A stretch of 64,000 nt of DNA from Mesorhizobium sp. (GTDB lineage Bacteria > Pseudomonadota > Alphaproteobacteria > Rhizobiales > Rhizobiaceae). The position numbers were made by a program, and so were the translations under genes. The stretch lies in assembly GCA_004963905.1 (NCBI GenBank), contig SUGL01000001.1, forward strand, positions 1 through 64,000. Reading direction: 5' to 3'. This document shows, piece after piece, positions 43,562 through 52,424 of this stretch. The notes beneath the pieces were generated by a model. It was not told where the DNA came from. It saw only the letters and a list, made by a program, of their open reading frames with translations, and made no database searches. How positions within the stretch are numbered: position 1 is the stretch's first letter; the number at the start of each line of letters is the position of its first letter.

Positions 43562-43909
43562 CTAAGCAGCGCGGCCGTCGAATTCGAAGACCTGCACTGC
43601 GGCGAGGTCGATCTCCTCGAGGCAATTGATGTTGATGTAGGCGCTGCGCTCACTGCTTTGGCTGACATCCTCGGCGAAGGGATGGATGCCGCAGGTCCGG
43701 CAGAAGCGATGCGCGATCGAGCCCTTGCCAAAAGTGTATTTGCCGAGGTCATCGCCCCAGGCCACCAACCGTAAGCTTTCATGTGGCACGGCCCAAAGCA
43801 GCGCGCCCTTGCGCGCGCAGATCGAGCAATTGCACCGCACCGCACCGACGAGCTCGCCTTCGACCTCGAACGCCACCTTGCCGCAGTGGCAGCCGCCTTT
43901 GTACAGCAT
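43562..43909 (-). CDS. GFA-family (glutathione-dependent formaldehyde-activating-like) zinc protein
   Basis: A 115-residue protein of the GFA/CENP-V fold. Zinc-binding cysteines are visible as GGCHCGKVAFEVE, CNCSICARKG and FCRTCGIHPF. ATG 43909 begins MLYKGGCHCG, the usual family start, and the upstream in-frame extension lacks support. Most members are not true formaldehyde-glutathione enzymes, so no reaction is claimed. Confidence 0.88.
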   Translation of the reverse strand: MLYKGGCHCGKVAFEVEGELVGAVRCNCSICARKGALLWAVPHESLRLVAWGDDLGKYTFGKGSIAHRFCRTCGIHPFAEDVSQSSERSAYININCLEEIDLAAVQVFEFDGRAA

Positions 43910-43990
43910 CAATTTCTTCCTCTCGCTGGCAGGTGCAAAGGCACGCTTGCCGGGGTATCCCTTCCGCAGGCCCAATCGGGCCGCGATTGT

Positions 43991-44045
43991 TCCTACGCAA
44001 TTCCGGACGGAAAAACCGCGACGCCCTGTCCTGGAATTGCTTTAA
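43991..44045. repeat. half copy of repeat family C
   Basis: ACGCAATTCCGGACGGAAAA and CCTGGAATTGCTTTA match the second half of the elements at 37266 and 39068; the AGAGCGGTTC hairpin half is absent. It lies between the divergent GFA and amidase genes. Confidence 0.65.
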
Positions 44046-44078
44046 AGACGTCCCAAGCTTGCGGAGTCCGACATCGAC

Positions 44079-45374
44079 ATGCAATCCGTCCGAGACCGCC
44101 TCGAAGCTACCTTGTCGCGCCTTGCCGGTCGCACCGCCGGCGAGAAGGTCTACACCAAGCTCTATGCCGAGGCGGCGCGCGCGGCCGCCGCCGCGGCCGA
44201 CGCCCGGCAAAAGGCCGGCGTGAGTCTCGGGCCGCTCGATGGCACGATCGTGTCGATCAAGGATCTGTTCGACGTCGTCGGCGAGCCGACTAGGGCAGGC
44301 TCGCTAATGCTCGCCAGTGCCCAGCCCGCCGCGCGGGACGCGGCGATCGTGCGCCGGCTGCGCCAGGCAGGCGCCGTGATCCTCGGCAAGACCAACATGA
44401 CCGAGTTCGCCTTCACCGCCATCGGCGACAATCTGCATTACGGCACGCCGGGCAATGCCGCCGATGCCAGCCTGATCCCGGGCGGCTCGTCGTCCGGAGC
44501 GGCGGTCGCGGTAGGCGAGGGCAGCAGCGACATCTCCATCGGCTCGGACACCGGCGGCTCGGTGCGCATTCCGGCTTCGCTGAACGGCGTCGTCGGCTTC
44601 AAGCCGACGGCACGGCGCGTGCCCCTGGCCGGCGCCTTTCCCTTGTCGGCGACGCTGGATTCGATCGGGCCGCTCGCTCGCCGCGTCGCCGATTGCGCGG
44701 TCGCCGACGCGATCATGGCGGGGGAGGAACCGATGGCTCTTCAGCCGATCCCGCTCAACGGTTTGCGCATCGGCATTCCGCGCGGCGTGCTCCTCGGTGA
44801 GACGCAGCCTGAGGTTCTCGATGCCTTCGACCGATCTGTTCGCGCGGTGGAGCAGGCAGGCGCATACGTCGCGGATTTGCCGATCGACGACCTCATCGCC
44901 GGGATGCGCTCGGCGACCAAACGAGCCTCGATCGCGTCGATGGAAGGCGCGGAAGTGCATGCCGACTGGCTGGCGACCGGCGCGTCGGCGCCGGTCGATC
45001 CGCATGTCAGCGGGCCTTTATCGCGCGCGCTGACCATTCCCGCTTCCGCCTACATCAGGACGATCCGCCGCCGGACAGAATTGGTCGCGGCCATGGAGGA
45101 ACGGCTGCAAGCGGTCGACGTGCTTGCCCTGCCGACCGTGCCGATGGTCGCGCCGTCGATCGCCGCCATGGCCGGCGATGAAGAACTTCGAGACCGAACG
45201 GAAGGTCTGCTCTTACGCAACACGCAGGTCGCCAACCAGTTCGATCTGTGCGCCATCTCGCTGCCGATGCCCGGCACAAAGCTGCCGGCCGGACTGATGC
45301 TGGTGGCGAGGCATGGGCACGATCGTCGCCTTCTCGGGATTGCCGTGGCGGTGGAGGCCTTGCTTGGCCGTTGA
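44079..45374 (+). CDS. amidase (amidase signature family)
   Basis: A 431-residue amidase with the Lys-Ser-Ser triad recognisable in TIVSIKDLFDV (Lys), PGGSSSGAAVAVG (cis-Ser) and GSDTGGSVRIP (nucleophile Ser). It lacks the C-terminal domain of allophanate hydrolase seen in the 1090-2886 gene, so the substrate is a different amide. Homologues include indoleacetamide hydrolases and AtzE-type enzymes; the substrate cannot be decided. It is followed by repeat A copy 3. Confidence 0.85.
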   Translation: MQSVRDRLEATLSRLAGRTAGEKVYTKLYAEAARAAAAAADARQKAGVSLGPLDGTIVSIKDLFDVVGEPTRAGSLMLASAQPAARDAAIVRRLRQAGAVILGKTNMTEFAFTAIGDNLHYGTPGNAADASLIPGGSSSGAAVAVGEGSSDISIGSDTGGSVRIPASLNGVVGFKPTARRVPLAGAFPLSATLDSIGPLARRVADCAVADAIMAGEEPMALQPIPLNGLRIGIPRGVLLGETQPEVLDAFDRSVRAVEQAGAYVADLPIDDLIAGMRSATKRASIASMEGAEVHADWLATGASAPVDPHVSGPLSRALTIPASAYIRTIRRRTELVAAMEERLQAVDVLALPTVPMVAPSIAAMAGDEELRDRTEGLLLRNTQVANQFDLCAISLPMPGTKLPAGLMLVARHGHDRRLLGIAVAVEALLGR

Positions 45375-45410
45375 CTGACGACGCTATCAGGATGCAAATC
45401 CGAAAACGCT

Positions 45411-45588
45411 GGCGGGACAGCACCCCCCTCTGCCCTGCCGGGCATCTCCCCCTCAAGGGGGGAGATTGGCAGCTTTGATCTCACCGCCAGTCCTGCCGCG
45501 TTGGAAATTGGCGAAAGCCGATGCGAAATCCGATCTCCCCCCTTGAGGGGGAGATGTCCGGCAGGACAGAGGGGGGCGCTGTCCCGCC
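45411..45588. repeat. palindromic repeat family A, copy 3
   Basis: A 178-nt copy with extended outer arms (GGCGGGACAGC/GCTGTCCCGCC) around the family A core (CCCCCCTCTGCCCTGCCGGG and complement) and inner ATCTCCCCCT hairpins. It lies between the convergent amidase and 2-hydroxyacid dehydrogenase genes. Confidence 0.85.
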
Positions 45589-45628
45589 GGCATCTCATGC
45601 CCTTACTGTTGCGATGCTCACCCAGGAA

Positions 45629-46609
45629 CTAATCCTGGGTCGGAAAGCGCCGCCGGTAGTGCTCGATCACTTCAGGATTGCGCAGGTTGACCGGCAGCTT
45701 GTTGGCCAGCACCAGCAAGGCCTCGCCGGCGGCGCCGACGCCCATGCGCATCATCGATTCCTCGGTGATGCCGGCCATATGAGGGGTGACGATGACGTTG
45801 TCGAAGCCGAAATAGGGATGGTTCGGCGGCAGCGGCTGGGTCGCGAAGACGTCGAGCGCCGCACCCCCGATGCGACCCTTGCGCAGGGCTTCGATCAGCG
45901 CCTCGTCGTCGACCACCGGTCCGCGCGAGACATTGATCAAAAGCGCATTGGGCTTCATGCGGGCGATGCGCTCGCCGCTGATCAGGCCGCGCGTTTCCTC
46001 GGTCAGCGGACAGCAGAGCACGATGATGTCGCTCTGCTCGACCAGCGCGTCGATCGACAGGAAGCCGACGCGTTCCGGAGCCGGACGCAAGCTGCGCGTG
46101 GTCGCCACGACGTTGAGGTCGAAACCGTGCGCCGCGATACGGCCGACGGCCTGACCGACCGCCCCAAGACCGACGATGCCGATGGTCTTGCCGGCGAGTT
46201 CGCTGGTCGAATTGGCGTGCTCGCGCCCGGCGAGCCAGCCCTTGGCGCGCAGGTCGCGATCCATGACGCGGAAGCGCCGCAACAGCGCAAGCGCCGTGAA
46301 CATCACATGCTCGGCGACCGAGCGGGCATTGACGGCCGGCACGTTCGCCACCAGCACGCCGGCCGCGGTCGCCGCCTCGACCGGGATCATGTCCAGACCC
46401 GCGCCGTGGCGGATCGCCGCGCGCAGGTTTTTGGCGCCATCGAAGAGTTCCGGCGGCAGCGGCGCGCGCACGATGACGATGTCGGCGTCCTTCGCCTCGG
46501 CGGCCAGCGTCCTGGCATCGAGGGCGGACGCAATAGCCAGTCTGCCGGCGCCGGCGAGCATTTTGGTGGCGCGTGGATGCAGCGGATGCGTCGACAGGAT
46601 CTTGGGCAT
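45629..46609 (-). CDS. D-2-hydroxyacid dehydrogenase family protein (catalytic Glu replaced by Gln)
   Basis: A 326-residue NAD-dependent dehydrogenase of the PGDH class. The nucleotide motif is GIVGLGAVGQAVG (144-156). Of the usual Arg-Glu-His catalytic set, Arg229 (VSRGPVVDD) and His277 (TPHMAG) are present, but the Glu is Gln258 (DVFATQP instead of DVFxxEP) at the correct spacing. It probably oxidises or reduces an acid in the carbohydrate pathway of this cluster. It follows the GntR gene by 6 nt in the same operon. Confidence 0.87.
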   Translation of the reverse strand: MPKILSTHPLHPRATKMLAGAGRLAIASALDARTLAAEAKDADIVIVRAPLPPELFDGAKNLRAAIRHGAGLDMIPVEAATAAGVLVANVPAVNARSVAEHVMFTALALLRRFRVMDRDLRAKGWLAGREHANSTSELAGKTIGIVGLGAVGQAVGRIAAHGFDLNVVATTRSLRPAPERVGFLSIDALVEQSDIIVLCCPLTEETRGLISGERIARMKPNALLINVSRGPVVDDEALIEALRKGRIGGAALDVFATQPLPPNHPYFGFDNVIVTPHMAGITEESMMRMGVGAAGEALLVLANKLPVNLRNPEVIEHYRRRFPTQD

Positions 46610-46615
46610 CAGCGT

Positions 46616-47332
46616 TCAGGCCTTCTCGAGCGTCGCGCTTTTCGGCTCCGTCCAGCGACCTTCGATGATCCCCTTCCAGTAGCTCTCCGCGCCCTGCAGA
46701 TGGGCGCTCATCAGCGCCTGGGCGAGGTTGCCGTCGCGGCGCAGCAGCGCCTCATAGATCTGGATATGCTCGGCATGCGAGCGCACGCTGCGCTCGGGGT
46801 CGTTGAAATAGATCGGCAGGCGCTGCTCGCCCATCAGATAGTAGACGCTGCAGATGTTGTGGAAGACGCCGTTCTTCGTCGCCCGCACGATCTCGAGGTG
46901 GAACTCGCGGTCTTCCTTGGCGAGGCCTTCGCCGGCGGCAATGCGCTCCTCGGAGGCCTTCAGGATCTCGCGCAGCCGCTCGAAATTCTCTTCCGTTGCG
47001 CGCGAGCAGGCAAGCTCGGCCGCCTTGATCTCATGGATCTTGCGCAGTTCGACGGTCTCGTAGATCTGCACCGGATCGAGCGGCAGGCCGGCGCGGGCGA
47101 AAAGCGCCAACGCTTCTACGCTCGCCTGCTTGGTGTCGATATAGATGCCGGATTTGGCGCGGCGCTCGACGATGCGCATGGCTTCCAGGATCGCCAGCGC
47201 CTCACGGATCTGGCCGCGGCTGACGCCGAAATGCTCCGCCAGCTCGCGCTCCGACGGGGTGCGGCCCGACTCCTTGTCCGAGTTGGAGAACAGATAGGCG
47301 GCGAGTTCCGCAAGAAGGTTCTTTTCTTTCAT
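46616..47332 (-). CDS. GntR family (FadR/FCD) transcriptional regulator
   Basis: A 238-residue regulator with an N-terminal winged HTH (TPSERELAEHFGVSRGQIRE, residues about 25-44) and a C-terminal FCD domain with metal-type residues (EDREFHLEIV, RSHAEHIQIYEAL, MSAHLQGAES). It is the third gene of the minus-strand catabolic operon and the obvious candidate to bind TGGTNNNACCA sites at 49557 and 49737 in the divergent control region, and the identical pair at 31260 and 31437 before the ABC importer. Confidence 0.9.
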   Translation of the reverse strand: MKEKNLLAELAAYLFSNSDKESGRTPSERELAEHFGVSRGQIREALAILEAMRIVERRAKSGIYIDTKQASVEALALFARAGLPLDPVQIYETVELRKIHEIKAAELACSRATEENFERLREILKASEERIAAGEGLAKEDREFHLEIVRATKNGVFHNICSVYYLMGEQRLPIYFNDPERSVRSHAEHIQIYEALLRRDGNLAQALMSAHLQGAESYWKGIIEGRWTEPKSATLEKA

Positions 47333-47334
47333 CG

Positions 47335-48510
47335 TCAGATGCGTTGCGCGTGCGCCTCCAGGAATCGCTCCGAAATGGTGAAACCCAATCCAGGCTTTTC
47401 AGGGATCGCTATCATACCGTCCTTTGCTTCGACAGTCTCCTCGACCAGATCGTGGATCATCGGATTGGCGCCCAGCGAATATTCGACGATGAAGCTCGCG
47501 GGCGAGGCCGCGCAGACATGCAACCCGGCAAAGAAGCAGGGTGCGCCGGCCCAAAGATGCGGCGCAAAGCGCAGGTTGAAGGCGCTGGCGATGGTCCCGA
47601 TCTTCATCGCCTCGCTGATGCCGCCGCAGAAGGCGGGGTCCGGCTGGAAGATATCGGCCGATTTCAGCACCGCGAGGTCGCGGAAGGCGTAGCGCGTCGC
47701 CTCGCTCTCGCCGGTGGCGATGGGGACCGGGCCCGAGGCGCGCACCTCGGCCATGCCAGGCTTGTCGTCGGCGATCACCGGCTCCTCGAACCAGGCGAGA
47801 TCGAGATCGGCGGTGAGACTGATGAAGCGCTTCGCCTCGGCGACCGTGTAAGTGCCGTGCGCGTCGACCATCAACTCGACGTCCGGGCCGATCGCTTGCC
47901 GCGCGGCACGCACGCGCGCGGCCGAGATATGCGGCGCGCCGTCCATGGCGCCGACGCGCATCTTCAGCGCCTTGAAGCCGCCTTTGGCGATGTAGGATTT
48001 GAGCTGCTCGCCGATCGCGTCGGCCCCGGCCCAGCCGCCCGACGCATAGGCCTGCATGCGCTCGACCTTGCGGCCGCCGAGCAACCGCCAGACCGGCTGC
48101 CCCAACGATTTGCCGAGGATGTCCCAGAGCGCTATGTCGACGGCGCTGATCGCCGCCACGCTCATGCCGCGCCGCGCCAGCTGAGGCATGGCGTGGCCGC
48201 CATGGGCCGCCGTTTGATGGCGCACGCCGTTGTAGAGCATCTCCCAGATGATGCCGATGTCGGCCGGGTCGCGGCCGATGAGCTGCGGCGCAATCTCGTG
48301 GTTCAGCATGTGGACCAGCGCGCCATAGCTGCCTGCGCTGCCGGCGGCGTTCTTGCCTTCGCCCCAGCCGACCAGGCCGTCCTCTGTCTCGATGCGCAGG
48401 ATGGCGGCGTCGAACGTCGTCACCTGACCGAAGTCGCTGCGGTGCTGCCGCTCCGCTTCGATCGGTATGCGAACCCACCAGGCTTGGACGTTTCTGATAC
48501 GCATCTTCAT
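47335..48510 (-). CDS. mandelate racemase/enolase superfamily enzyme (probable acid-sugar dehydratase)
   Basis: A 391-residue enolase-superfamily protein. The barrel shows FKALKMRVG (catalytic Lys region), the metal ligands in VDAHGTYT (Asp), WFEEPV (Glu) and TGESEATRY (Glu), and the Asp/His pair in IFQPDPAFCGG and FAPHLWAGAP. The His two residues after the first metal Asp recalls acid-sugar dehydratases such as galactonate dehydratase. It likely dehydrates an aldonic acid produced in this pathway; racemase activity cannot be excluded. Two nt separate it from the GntR gene. Confidence 0.86.
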   Translation of the reverse strand: MKMRIRNVQAWWVRIPIEAERQHRSDFGQVTTFDAAILRIETEDGLVGWGEGKNAAGSAGSYGALVHMLNHEIAPQLIGRDPADIGIIWEMLYNGVRHQTAAHGGHAMPQLARRGMSVAAISAVDIALWDILGKSLGQPVWRLLGGRKVERMQAYASGGWAGADAIGEQLKSYIAKGGFKALKMRVGAMDGAPHISAARVRAARQAIGPDVELMVDAHGTYTVAEAKRFISLTADLDLAWFEEPVIADDKPGMAEVRASGPVPIATGESEATRYAFRDLAVLKSADIFQPDPAFCGGISEAMKIGTIASAFNLRFAPHLWAGAPCFFAGLHVCAASPASFIVEYSLGANPMIHDLVEETVEAKDGMIAIPEKPGLGFTISERFLEAHAQRI

Positions 48511-48563
48511 CCCCGGCCCCGCCGCCCGGCGAGGGCGAAAGGGCTAAGCTTCGATCGGATCCT

Positions 48564-49451
48564 CTACTTGATCAGCGGCAGCAGCGTTTCGGCGGTGATG
48601 CGCATCTGGTCGGTGTAGAATTTCTCGGTGAGCACGCTGGAGCCGTGGTCCTGGATGAATTTGAGCTGCTCGGGCGAGATGTCGACCGGGTTGCGCTCCA
48701 CCATCTCCGGATAGGGCGCGGCCGGCGTGCGGTCGACGGGCGCGACGAACTCATTGGTCAGCGCGCCGTCATAGCCGATCTCCTTCAACGTGCCGACGAT
48801 CTTCGGCCAATCGATCTGGCCGAGGCCGGCGGCGAAGCGGTTGTTGTCGGCGACATGGAAGTCGTAGAGGCGTTTTCCGACCTGCCGGATGGCGTCATAG
48901 ACGTTAAATTCCTCCATGTGGATGTGATAGGCGTCGAGGCAGACGCCGCATTCCGGGCTCACCGCGTCGGCGAGCGCCAGCGCCTGGGCGCCGCGGTTGA
49001 AGAGATAGGTTTCGAAGCGGTTGAGCGGCTCCACGGCGATCTTGACGCCGACCTTCTTGGCATGGGCGAAACATTCGCGCGTGGCGTCCACCACCCAGCC
49101 CCATTCTTCCGCCTCGGTGCCGTCCGGCACCACCTTGCCGACGGTCGCGGGAACCAGCGTGATGATCTCGCCGTCAAGCTCGCTCACCATGGTCAGCACG
49201 TCCTTGACGTATTGCACCGAGCGCTCGCGCTGGCCCTGGTTCTTGGCGGCAAGGTTGCGTTCGCCCAGCATCAGCGTCACCGCGCCCCAGCAGCGGATGC
49301 CGTGCTCCTTCAGCAGCGCGCGCGTTTCCTTGATCTTGTACTGCTCGGGCTCGCCGGAAATCTCGATCGACTCATAGCCGAACTTCTTGATGCGCTTGAG
49401 CGTCACCTCCAGCGGCTCCGCCCGCATCCAGTTGTGCGTCGAAAGATGCAT
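48564..49451 (-). CDS. sugar phosphate isomerase/epimerase (D-tagatose 3-epimerase-like)
   Basis: A 295-residue xylose-isomerase-like TIM barrel. Metal ligands follow the D-tagatose/L-ribulose 3-epimerase pattern: Glu in VEPLNRFETYLFN, Asp-His in LDAYHIHMEE, His in DFHVADNNR and Glu in NEFVAP. First gene of the minus-strand operon, 105 nt from operator 49557-49567. Probably epimerises or isomerises a keto-sugar, or a 3-keto-glycoside product. Confidence 0.87.
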   Translation of the reverse strand: MHLSTHNWMRAEPLEVTLKRIKKFGYESIEISGEPEQYKIKETRALLKEHGIRCWGAVTLMLGERNLAAKNQGQRERSVQYVKDVLTMVSELDGEIITLVPATVGKVVPDGTEAEEWGWVVDATRECFAHAKKVGVKIAVEPLNRFETYLFNRGAQALALADAVSPECGVCLDAYHIHMEEFNVYDAIRQVGKRLYDFHVADNNRFAAGLGQIDWPKIVGTLKEIGYDGALTNEFVAPVDRTPAAPYPEMVERNPVDISPEQLKFIQDHGSSVLTEKFYTDQMRITAETLLPLIK

Positions 49452-49556
49452 GGTCTATCCTTCCCAGAATTCGCCTGTCACTTTGCCCCGACGCCTCCGA
49501 AAAGAGCGCGCCGCACGATTCCTCCCCAAGGCGTTCCAGCGATTTTTCTTGAAAAC

Positions 49557-49567
49557 TGGTTCGACCA
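49557..49567. promoter_or_regulatory. GntR/FadR-type operator, minus-side site
   Basis: TGGTTCGACCA, identical to the core of the site at 31260-31272. It lies 105 nt upstream of the minus-strand epimerase start (49451). Confidence 0.65.
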
Positions 49568-49717
49568 ATTGGGCCTGACTAGACCTCTACAGCAAATTCT
49601 CATGAACGGCAAGGAGACCGCAGGGGGAGCCTTAACTGTCAGGCAATTTGTTGATTTTAATGGATTTAATCTTCCTTCCACAGTTGTGGCTGCTGCCTTT
49701 CCGCCGTTTGCTGCGGC

Positions 49718-49747
49718 TTGACCGGGTGGCTGGATTTGGTAATACCA
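49718..49747 (+). promoter_or_regulatory. promoter candidate with overlapping operator for genes 49853-53276
   Basis: TTGACC (49718-49723), 16-nt spacer, TAATAC (49740-49745), covered by operator TGGTAATACCA (49737-49747). The same element with 15-nt spacer lies before the ABC operon at 31419-31447. Confidence 0.6.
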
Positions 49748-49852
49748 GAATGACGCCATGTTTTGGCGCCGACACCGAACGATCAAACAGGCTGGCCCTT
49801 AGTCCAATCGGCGCTATGCTTGGTCGCGAAAACCGAGAGAGGGAGGATGCCG

Positions 49853-50908
49853 ATGCCGACGACAATGAAGGGTCCCGGCCTGTTTCTGGCGCAGTTCGCG
49901 GGCGACGCGGCGCCGTTCAATTCGCTGGCCTCGATCACCAAATGGGCGGCCGGCCTGGGCTACAAGGGCGTGCAGATCCCGACCTGGGACGGGCGCCTGT
50001 TCGACCTCAAGAAAGCGGCATCGTCGAAGACCTATTGCGACGAGGTGAAGGGCATCTGCGCCGACGCCGGCGTCGAGATCACCGAGCTGTCGACGCACCT
50101 TCAGGGCCAGCTCGTCGCCGTGCATCCGGCCTATGACGCGCAGTTCGACGGCTTCGCGCCGCCCGAGGTGCACAACAATCCGAAGGCGCGGCAGAAATGG
50201 GCGGTCGAGCAGATGGAGTTCGGCGCCAAGGCATCGAAGAATCTCGGCCTCAAGGCCTCGGTATCCTTCAGCGGCGCGCTCGCCTTCCCCTACCTCTATC
50301 CATGGCCGCAGCGCCCGCCGGGGCTGATCGAGGAGGCCTTCGCCGAGCTCGGCAAGCGCTGGAAGCCGATCCTCGACGTCTATGACGAGAACGGCGTCGA
50401 CGTTGGCTACGAGATCCATCCGGGAGAGGACGTTTTCGACGGCGCGACCTTCGAGATGTTCCTCGACGCGGTCGGCGGCCACAAGCGCTGCAACATCAAT
50501 TACGATCCGTCGCACTTCCTCTTGCAGCAGCTCGACTATCTCGAATTCATCGACATCTATCACGAGCGGATCAAGGCCTTCCACGTCAAGGACGCTGAGT
50601 TCAATCCGACGGGACGGCAGGGCGTCTATTCCGGCTATCAGGGCTGGGTGAATCGCGCCGGACGCTTCCGTTCGCTCGGCGACGGACAGGTGGATTTCAG
50701 CGGCATCTTCTCCAAGCTCACCCAGTACAATTACGATTCCTGGGCGGTGCTGGAATGGGAATGCTGCCTCAAGCATCCCGAGGACGGCGCCGCCGAAGGC
50801 GCCCCCTTCATCCAGCACCATATCATCCGGGTCACGGAGAGGGCCTTTGACGATTTCGCCGGCGGCACCAGCGACAAGAAGCTGCTGCGCGCGATGATGG
50901 GAATCTAG
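49853..50908 (+). CDS. sugar phosphate isomerase/epimerase family protein
   Basis: A 351-residue xylose-isomerase-like TIM barrel. The conserved start GPGLFLAQFAGD is followed by metal-ligand segments GYEIHPGEDVFDG (Glu), NYDPSHFLLQ (Asp/His), KAFHVKDAEFNP (His) and AVLEWECC (Glu). ATG 49853 lies six bases after GGGAGG; ATG 49847 touches that site and is less likely. Homologues of this size are commonly paired with a Gfo/Idh/MocA oxidoreductase, as here (51066), in 3-keto-sugar or inositol-like metabolism. Confidence 0.85.
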   Translation: MPTTMKGPGLFLAQFAGDAAPFNSLASITKWAAGLGYKGVQIPTWDGRLFDLKKAASSKTYCDEVKGICADAGVEITELSTHLQGQLVAVHPAYDAQFDGFAPPEVHNNPKARQKWAVEQMEFGAKASKNLGLKASVSFSGALAFPYLYPWPQRPPGLIEEAFAELGKRWKPILDVYDENGVDVGYEIHPGEDVFDGATFEMFLDAVGGHKRCNINYDPSHFLLQQLDYLEFIDIYHERIKAFHVKDAEFNPTGRQGVYSGYQGWVNRAGRFRSLGDGQVDFSGIFSKLTQYNYDSWAVLEWECCLKHPEDGAAEGAPFIQHHIIRVTERAFDDFAGGTSDKKLLRAMMGI

Positions 50909-50914
50909 CACTTT

Positions 50915-51036
50915 ACCCTCCCCTCGAGGGGAGGGTCGATCCGCAAAGCGGATCGGGGTGGGGTCGCCGGGCATGGAGCTCGGCATGAACCGACCCCTCC
51001 CGGCCCTTCGGGCCACCCTCCCCTCGAGGGGGAGGG
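50915..51036. repeat. palindromic repeat family E
   Basis: A 122-nt palindrome with arms ACCCTCCCCTCGAGGGG and its counterpart at the right end, plus inner hairpins GATCCGCAAAGCGGATC and GGCCCTTCGGGCC. Related in style to family A but with different arms. It fills the gap between the epimerase and oxidoreductase genes of one operon. Confidence 0.75.
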
Positions 51037-51065
51037 ACATCTGAGACAATGGAGGACAAAAGAGC

Positions 51066-52253
51066 ATGGTCGGCGCATCGAAGTCGGAAACGGGAGGCGG
51101 TCCGATCCGCTACGGCATGGTCGGCGGCGGGCAGGGTGCTTTCATCGGCGCGGTGCACCGGATTGCGGCGCGCATGGACAATGATTTCGTGCTGGTGGCC
51201 GGCGCCCTGTCGTCGAGTCCGGAACGGGCAAAGGCCTCGGCCGAAGAACTCGGGCTCGATCCGGCGCGCAGCTACGGCTCCTATGCCGAGATGGCCAAGG
51301 CCGAGGCCAAGCGCCCGGACGGCATCGAGGCAGTGGCGATCGTCACGCCCAACAACGTGCATGTGCCAGCCGCAAAAGCCTTCCTCGAGGCCGGCATCCA
51401 TGTGATCTGCGACAAGCCGCTGGCGACTTCGTTGGCCGAGGCGAAGAAGCTTGCGGCGCTGGTCGAAAAGACCGGCAAGGTGTTCGTGCTTACCCACAAT
51501 TACACCGCCTATCCGATGATCCGCCAGGCGCGCGAGATGGTGGCCAAAGGCACGCTCGGCGACATCCGCATCGTGCAGTCGGAATATCCGCAGGATTGGC
51601 TGACGGAAGACCTCGCCGCCACCGGCCAGAAGCAGGCCTCCTGGCGTTCCGACCCGAAGCAGGCCGGCGCCGGCGGCGCGCTGGGCGACATCGGCACGCA
51701 TGCCTACAACCTCGCCCGCTTCGTCTCGGGGCTGGAGCTCGATGCGCTTTCGGCCGACCTCGACGCTTTCGTGCCTGGCCGCCAGCTCGACGACAACGTC
51801 AATGTGCTGCTGCGCTTCAAGCCGGTCGGCAACAAGCATCCGGCCAAGGGCATGATCTGGGCGAGCCAGGTGGCGCCTGGCCACGAGAATGGGCTGAAGC
51901 TGCGCATCTACGGTTCGAAGGGCGGGCTGGAATGGGTGCAGGCCGACCCGAACTATCTCTGGTACACGCCGTTCGGCCAGCCGAAGCAGTTGCTGACCCG
52001 CGCCGGCGCCGGCGCGATGGCGGTCGCCGCACGTGTGACGCGCGTTCCATCAGGTCATCCAGAGGGCTATCTCGAAGGCTTCGCCAACATCTACCAGGAG
52101 GCGGCCCGCGCCATCCGGGCGGCGCGCAAGAGGGGCGGCAAGCTGGCTAAGGATGTGATCTTCCCGACGATCGCGGACGGCGTTGAAGGCATGGCCTTCA
52201 TCGAGGCCTGCGTTAAATCGTCGAAGAAGAACGGGGCGTGGACGAAGCTCTAG
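51066..52253 (+). CDS. Gfo/Idh/MocA family oxidoreductase
   Basis: A 395-residue NAD(P)-dependent oxidoreductase. The cofactor motif is GMVGGGQGAFIGAVHR (about residues 18-33), the EKP-type motif is CDKPLATS, and the catalytic GALGDIGTHAYNL contains the Asp and His of the family. It is encoded between two isomerase/epimerase genes in the plus-strand half of the divergent cluster. It could oxidise a sugar or glycoside at C3, or reduce a keto-sugar; no substrate is assigned. Confidence 0.88.
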   Translation: MVGASKSETGGGPIRYGMVGGGQGAFIGAVHRIAARMDNDFVLVAGALSSSPERAKASAEELGLDPARSYGSYAEMAKAEAKRPDGIEAVAIVTPNNVHVPAAKAFLEAGIHVICDKPLATSLAEAKKLAALVEKTGKVFVLTHNYTAYPMIRQAREMVAKGTLGDIRIVQSEYPQDWLTEDLAATGQKQASWRSDPKQAGAGGALGDIGTHAYNLARFVSGLELDALSADLDAFVPGRQLDDNVNVLLRFKPVGNKHPAKGMIWASQVAPGHENGLKLRIYGSKGGLEWVQADPNYLWYTPFGQPKQLLTRAGAGAMAVAARVTRVPSGHPEGYLEGFANIYQEAARAIRAARKRGGKLAKDVIFPTIADGVEGMAFIEACVKSSKKNGAWTKL

Positions 52254-52263
52254 GGGTGACGAT

Positions 52264-52381
52264 ATTCAGGTGAGGCCGGCCTGCAAACGGCGGCTTCCTG
52301 CGCTTCCGGTGCTCACGTACTTTAAGTACGCTCCGCTCCGGTTCTCGGAAACCACCATTTTCGGCTCGGCCTGACCTGAAT
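52264..52381. repeat. palindromic repeat family F
   Basis: A 118-nt palindrome with outer arms ATTCAGGTGAGGCCG/CGGCCTGACCTGAAT (14 of 15 pair) and the perfect central GTACTTTAAGTAC. Single copy in the window. It lies between two genes of the same operon. Confidence 0.75.
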
Positions 52382-52424
52382 CTCATCACCCCTTGATCGA
52401 AGGTGATGAGGGAGGGGGGCGTCG

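Larger units (their letters stand above)
49452..49852. other. 401-nt divergent control region of the catabolic cluster
   Basis: No gene is seen. It contains two GntR-type operators (49557-49567 and 49737-49747), each 105 nt from the nearest start codon on its side, and a promoter candidate for the plus-strand genes at 49718-49747. The stretch 49640-49690 is AT-rich relative to its surroundings. Confidence 0.7.

Noticed and set aside
45521..47692. 723-codon plus-strand frame across the dehydrogenase and GntR genes
   Set aside because: It begins in a palindromic repeat and runs antisense to two well-supported genes, with no recognisable domain.
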